In this document: positions 23,151-25,879 of the stretch, in pieces
Layout: every line of letters begins with the position of its first letter
How positions within the stretch are numbered: the first letter of the stretch is position 1
Origin: Acetobacteraceae bacterium
Lineage (GTDB): Bacteria; Pseudomonadota; Alphaproteobacteria; Acetobacterales; Acetobacteraceae
Direction of reading: 5' to 3'
DNA length: 25,879 nucleotides
Assembly (NCBI GenBank): GCA_003133265.1
Contig: PKWQ01000348.1
Location: 1 to 25,879, forward strand
Notes under the pieces: model-generated
What the model was told of the DNA's origin: nothing
What the model saw: the letters and a program-made list of their open reading frames with translations, nothing else
Databases searched by the model: none
Position numbers and translations under genes: made by a program

Positions 23151-23963
23151 ATGAGCGTCCAATCCAGCACCCGCCGTCTGGGCGTGCGCGACATCCGCAA
23201 GGGCAAGGGGCCGTTCGCCTGCCTGACCGCCTACACCACGCCGATCGCCCGGCTGCTCGATCCGCATATGGACATGCTGCTGGTCGGGGATTCGCTGGGG
23301 ATGGTGCTGTACGGCCTGGACAGCACGCTGGCGGTGAGCCTGGAGATGATGATCGCGCATGGCTCGGCGGTGATGCGTGGCAGCAAGCACGCCTGCGTCA
23401 TGGTGGACATGCCGTTCGGTAGTTACCAGGAATCGCCGCAACAGGCGTTCCGCAATGCCGCGCGCATCCTGGCCGAGACCGGCTGCGCGGCGGTGAAGCT
23501 GGAAGGCGGGGTGGAGATGGCGGAGACGATCCGCTTCCTGGTTCAGCGCGGCGTGCCGGTGTGCGGCCATGTCGGGTTGATGCCGCAGGCGGTGAACGTC
23601 GCCGGCTTCCGCGCCCAGGGCCGCGACGCGGCAGAGGCGGCGCGGGTCACGGCGGACGCCCATGCCGTCGCCGACGCCGGCGCCTTCGCCGTGGTGATCG
23701 AGGGCACCTTCGAGGCGCTGGCGCGCGAGATCACCGAGAAATTGCCGATCCCGACCATCGGCATCGGCGCCTCGCCGGCCTGCGACGGGCAGATATTGGT
23801 GACCGACGACGTGCTGGGCCTGTTCGACACTTTTACGCCGCGCTTCGTGAAGCGCTATGCCGAGCTTGGGCCGATGGTTTCAAGCGCGGTGGAAGCGTAC
23901 GCGGCGGATGTGCGCGCCCGGCGGTTTCCTGGGCTGGAGCATTGTTTCGGGGTTAAGGCGTAA
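23151..23963 (+). CDS. panB: 3-methyl-2-oxobutanoate hydroxymethyltransferase
   Basis: The 270-residue enzyme transfers a hydroxymethyl group from 5,10-methylene-THF to 2-oxoisovalerate, the first step of pantothenate (CoA) synthesis. The metal-binding VGDSLGMV (D47) and D86 (VDMPFGSY), K116-E118 (KLEGG), and catalytic E184 (VVIEG) agree with the family's TIM barrel. GGAGA precedes the chosen ATG; a GTG at 23121 would extend it by 10 residues. panC is not adjacent. Its neighbour phaA lies in the opposite direction. Confidence 0.97.
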   Translation: MSVQSSTRRLGVRDIRKGKGPFACLTAYTTPIARLLDPHMDMLLVGDSLGMVLYGLDSTLAVSLEMMIAHGSAVMRGSKHACVMVDMPFGSYQESPQQAFRNAARILAETGCAAVKLEGGVEMAETIRFLVQRGVPVCGHVGLMPQAVNVAGFRAQGRDAAEAARVTADAHAVADAGAFAVVIEGTFEALAREITEKLPIPTIGIGASPACDGQILVTDDVLGLFDTFTPRFVKRYAELGPMVSSAVEAYAADVRARRFPGLEHCFGVKA

Positions 23964-24011
23964 GCCGTGCGGTGGTGGGTTTGAATGTCGACTGACGATC
24001 CGTTGCGGACC

Positions 24012-24716
24012 TTAAACCTCGAAGGCGCGGCTGTGATCGCGAGGATCGAGCAGAACGACCTTGTCGAAGTTGTGGGTTATCTTGACTTGGTCGCGAAACA
24101 TTTTCTGATCAAAGTCGTCGAGGCCGTAGCCGATTTGGTCAGATAGCACGAGCCACCATTCAGGATACTTTGTCCGCACCTTGGCAATTTTCGCTGTCTT
24201 TTCGGCGATGCACAGCTTTAGGTTCGTCTCAATCTCCCCAATCAAAAAGCCGCCCGACTCCCCATCACTATGACCTGCCGGCACGAAGAAGGTCGGATAG
24301 ATCTCCGACGCCGGAAACACCTTCAACTCGAACCCGCTGCCCAGTGCTTTATCGAAGGATTGCGGATCGGAAATCGCCATAAAGGGTTTGAGCTCCTGTT
24401 CAATTTGTGACCGCAGCGTCTTCCACTTTGGAATCGGGCGACTGAAGCGGTAGAAGCAGAACCAACTTTGACCATAAGTTGGCGCCCCGAGTTGCTGGAG
24501 AAGCTCGCGCACGCGCATCCACAACGGAATGGCAGTCTCCTCCAGCCCCTTAGTACCCGTGCCGCCATCATGATTTTGGTTGAGACGACGGACTTCAACT
24601 GCCACCCGCCCGTCGCAGAGGAAGTCCGGCGGCACGTTCCCGTCAGGTTCATACTGAATTTTGGTGAAGCCGCAGCTTTTGAGGTAGGCGGCTGCAAGCG
24701 TTTCAGTGGTGTCCAT
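24012..24716 (-). CDS. Uncharacterised protein with nuclease-like features
   Basis: I do not recognise this 234-residue protein. Near the N-terminus, a helix with E5 is followed by VPPDFLCDGRVAVEVRR, giving P30-D31, nine residues, then E41-V42-R43. This resembles a PD-(D/E)XK nuclease core with arginine in place of lysine. Later, KTAKIAKVRTKYPEWWLVL (173-191) looks like a helix then a core strand. The start has AGGAGT five bases upstream. The gene is much more AT-rich than its neighbours (26 G/C in 60 at 24061-24120), suggesting transfer. Function as a nuclease is inference only. Confidence 0.7.
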   Translation of the reverse strand: MDTTETLAAAYLKSCGFTKIQYEPDGNVPPDFLCDGRVAVEVRRLNQNHDGGTGTKGLEETAIPLWMRVRELLQQLGAPTYGQSWFCFYRFSRPIPKWKTLRSQIEQELKPFMAISDPQSFDKALGSGFELKVFPASEIYPTFFVPAGHSDGESGGFLIGEIETNLKLCIAEKTAKIAKVRTKYPEWWLVLSDQIGYGLDDFDQKMFRDQVKITHNFDKVVLLDPRDHSRAFEV

Positions 24717-24741
24717 ACATACTCCTGATGGCTAGCGAGCC

Positions 24742-24770
24742 GTAGGGTGGAATGCCCTTCGCATTCCACC
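24742..24770 (+). repeat. REP-like hairpin, left copy
   Basis: GGTGGAATGC (24746-24755) and GCATTCCACC (24761-24770) form a perfect 10-bp stem with loop CCTTC, preceded by GTAG. It lies between the uncharacterised gene and the RAYT gene. Compared in reverse with the right copy, 26 of 29 bases are the same and the differences are all in the loop. A small GGCT-AGCG-AGCC hairpin (24730-24741) directly adjoins it. Confidence 0.82.
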
Positions 24771-24810
24771 AACAACCAGCACATCAATCAATGGCGATCC
24801 GCCTGAAACC

Positions 24811-25344
24811 TCATTGCCGCTCGCCGCGATCACCCGCCCCATCATCCTCACCCGCCCAGGCAAGCGGATAGTGTCCCATCGCAACGGATTTATGAAACGA
24901 TGAGAACGGCCATGCCGCGACATCCGACACGAGTCCGTGTTTCACCGGATTGAAATGGATGTAATCCATGTGCGTTGCATAATCCCGATCATTCCTGATC
25001 GTGTGCTCCCAATACCGACGCTGCCAAATTCCGCGCTCCCCCCTGCTCCGCCGACTCGCCGATAGCGCCTCTCCCGCCGCGACCCGCTTCGAGAACGCCA
25101 TCTTGATGGCCTGCCACCGCCGCGGGAAATCCGCATCCCCCTCCGGCAACGTCCAGAGAGCGTGCATGTGTTCGGGCAGCACGACCCAGGCATCGATATG
25201 AAAGGGCATCAACTCACGCACGCGGCGTACGGATTCTCTCAAGATTTCGATGTGCTCGACAAGCAGCGGACGATCACGGTCAAGCAGGTTGACCGTGAAG
25301 AAATAGGTGCCGCCTACAACTCGGTTGCGACGATAATCCGGCAT
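24811..25344 (-). mobile_element. REP-associated tyrosine transposase (RAYT)
   Basis: The 177-residue product belongs to the Y1 (IS200-like) transposase group associated with REP sequences. The HUH motif is H59-M60-H61 (LPEHMHALWTLP), with WQRRYWEHTIRNDRDY and the signature MDYIHFNPVKHGLVS near 126-140; Y128 or Y122 is the candidate nucleophile. RAYTs cut and join single-stranded REP hairpins. The gene is full length and looks intact, bracketed by REP-like hairpins in inverted orientation. No strong ribosome binding site precedes the ATG. Confidence 0.93.
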
Positions 25345-25372
25345 GGAATGATGGCGGCCTGTGTCGAAGGGT

Positions 25373-25401
25373 GGTGGAATGCCGAGCGCATTCCACCCTA
25401 C
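25373..25401 (-). repeat. REP-like hairpin, right copy
   Basis: GGTGGAATGC (25373-25382) and GCATTCCACC (25388-25397) form a perfect 10-bp stem with loop CGAGC, followed by CTAC. It is the mirror image of the left copy at 24742-24770. It lies between the RAYT gene and the 3' end of the phaC-like gene, where it could also act as the latter's transcript end. Confidence 0.82.
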
Positions 25402-25419
25402 AGTTGCTTTTTGGGCAAG

Positions 25420-25879
25420 CTACAAGCCCCGCAGCCACGCCAGCAGCGGCCGCCATAGCGCGCGTTCGGCGCCCATGCCGGCGACCATGCCGATATGGCC
25501 GGCGGTGGGTTCGTGCAGCACCGCGCCCTGGATCAGCCGCGCCAGCGGGCGGGCGGATTCCGGCGGGACCAGCCGGTCGCGGCCGGGTGCGGCGACGAAG
25601 GTGGGCAGGCGCAGCGTGGCGGGATCGATCGGCTGGCCGGCGATGCGCCATTCGCCGCGTCCCGGCGTGTTCTGGCCGTACCAGCCGGACAGGCATTCGC
25701 GCGCCACTGGTGCTGCCAGCGGCACGCCGTCGTTCAGCCAGTCCTCCAGCGCCACGAACAGCCGCGCCCGCTCGCTGTCGGGGGCGAGGCGGGAGAAGGC
25801 GCGGTATTTGTCCCCGACGCCCGAGGGGTCGATCATGGCGAACAGGGTCTGCAACAGGTCGATCGGCAGCGTTTCGCTG
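25420..25879 (-). CDS. phaC: PhaC-like PHA synthase or alpha/beta hydrolase, C-terminal part
   Basis: The gene runs off the right edge; 152 residues and the stop are visible. The frame is open to the edge, so any start inside the window is false. VALEDWLNDGVPLAAPVARE, ECLSGWYGQNTP, and the catalytic GRDRLVPPES aspartate and GHIGMVAG histidine match the C-terminal half of the PHA synthase group (COG3243). The nearby phaAB genes on the same strand fit PHB synthesis. It might instead be a diverged hydrolase of the same group; the catalytic cysteine lies outside the window. Confidence 0.78.
   Translation of the reverse strand, partial: SETLPIDLLQTLFAMIDPSGVGDKYRAFSRLAPDSERARLFVALEDWLNDGVPLAAPVARECLSGWYGQNTPGRGEWRIAGQPIDPATLRLPTFVAAPGRDRLVPPESARPLARLIQGAVLHEPTAGHIGMVAGMGAERALWRPLLAWLRGL

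Noticed and set aside
24730..24741. Small GGCT-AGCG-AGCC hairpin beside the left REP
   Set aside because: A 4-bp stem is common by chance and the right REP has no such partner; noted only in the REP entry.
1..25879. CRISPR arrays, tRNA or rRNA genes, phage genes
   Set aside because: No regularly spaced repeats, no cloverleaf-like or rRNA-like segments, and no phage structural proteins were seen in either strand.

Overview
This 25.9-kb, GC-rich window looks like the chromosome of an alphaproteobacterium, most likely a member of the Acetobacteraceae (Rhodospirillales). The support is the gene order tuf, S10, spc, secY-adk, alpha operon with no rpmJ or infA in between, an ATP12-type F1 chaperone (typical of alphaproteobacteria and mitochondria), a phaAB polyhydroxybutyrate cassette, and r-protein sequences that look alphaproteobacterial by eye. 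The genus is not resolved from sequence alone.

Region 1 (1-14439, all + strand) is the ribosomal protein supercluster. It starts with the last codons of tuf, then rpsJ-rplC-rplD-rplW-rplB-rpsS-rplV-rpsC-rplP-rpmC-rpsQ (S10 operon), rplN-rplX-rplE-rpsN-rpsH-rplF-rplR-rpsE-rpmD-rplO-secY-adk (spc operon), and rpsM-rpsK-rpoA-rplQ (alpha operon). Genes are packed with 0-20 base gaps or short overlaps. The few larger gaps each hold structure: overlapping, mutually exclusive hairpins before rpsJ, a hairpin before rpsN, a terminator-like hairpin before secY, a good sigma70-type promoter and long leader before rpsM, an imperfect direct repeat before rpsK, a GAAA-capped hairpin before rpoA, and a strong intrinsic terminator after rplQ. 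These genes build both ribosomal subunits, the protein-export channel and the RNA polymerase alpha subunit.

Region 2 (14593-20127, + strand) is a housekeeping run: rarA, an RluA-family rRNA pseudouridine synthase, an AsmA-family envelope protein, the ATP12 chaperone and an acylphosphatase, several joined by 4-base stop/start overlaps.

Region 3 (20117-22947, - strand) is phaA-phaB followed by a YddG-like DMT exporter. Its 3' end overlaps the 3' end of the acylphosphatase gene. phaA and phaB turn acetyl-CoA into (R)-3-hydroxybutyryl-CoA, the PHB monomer. A PhaC-like synthase/hydrolase runs off the right edge (25420-25879, - strand).

Region 4 (23151-25419) lies between phaA and the phaC-like gene. 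It holds panB (+ strand), then a more AT-rich accessory patch: an unrecognised 234-residue protein with PD-(D/E)XK nuclease-like features, and a REP-associated tyrosine transposase (RAYT) bracketed by two 29-base REP-like hairpins in inverted orientation. This patch is the most distinctive part of the window. The rest is a well-known housekeeping region, and I did not see a clearly new multi-gene system. No gene-free stretch exceeds 300 bases; the longest are 11775-12007 and 22948-23150.
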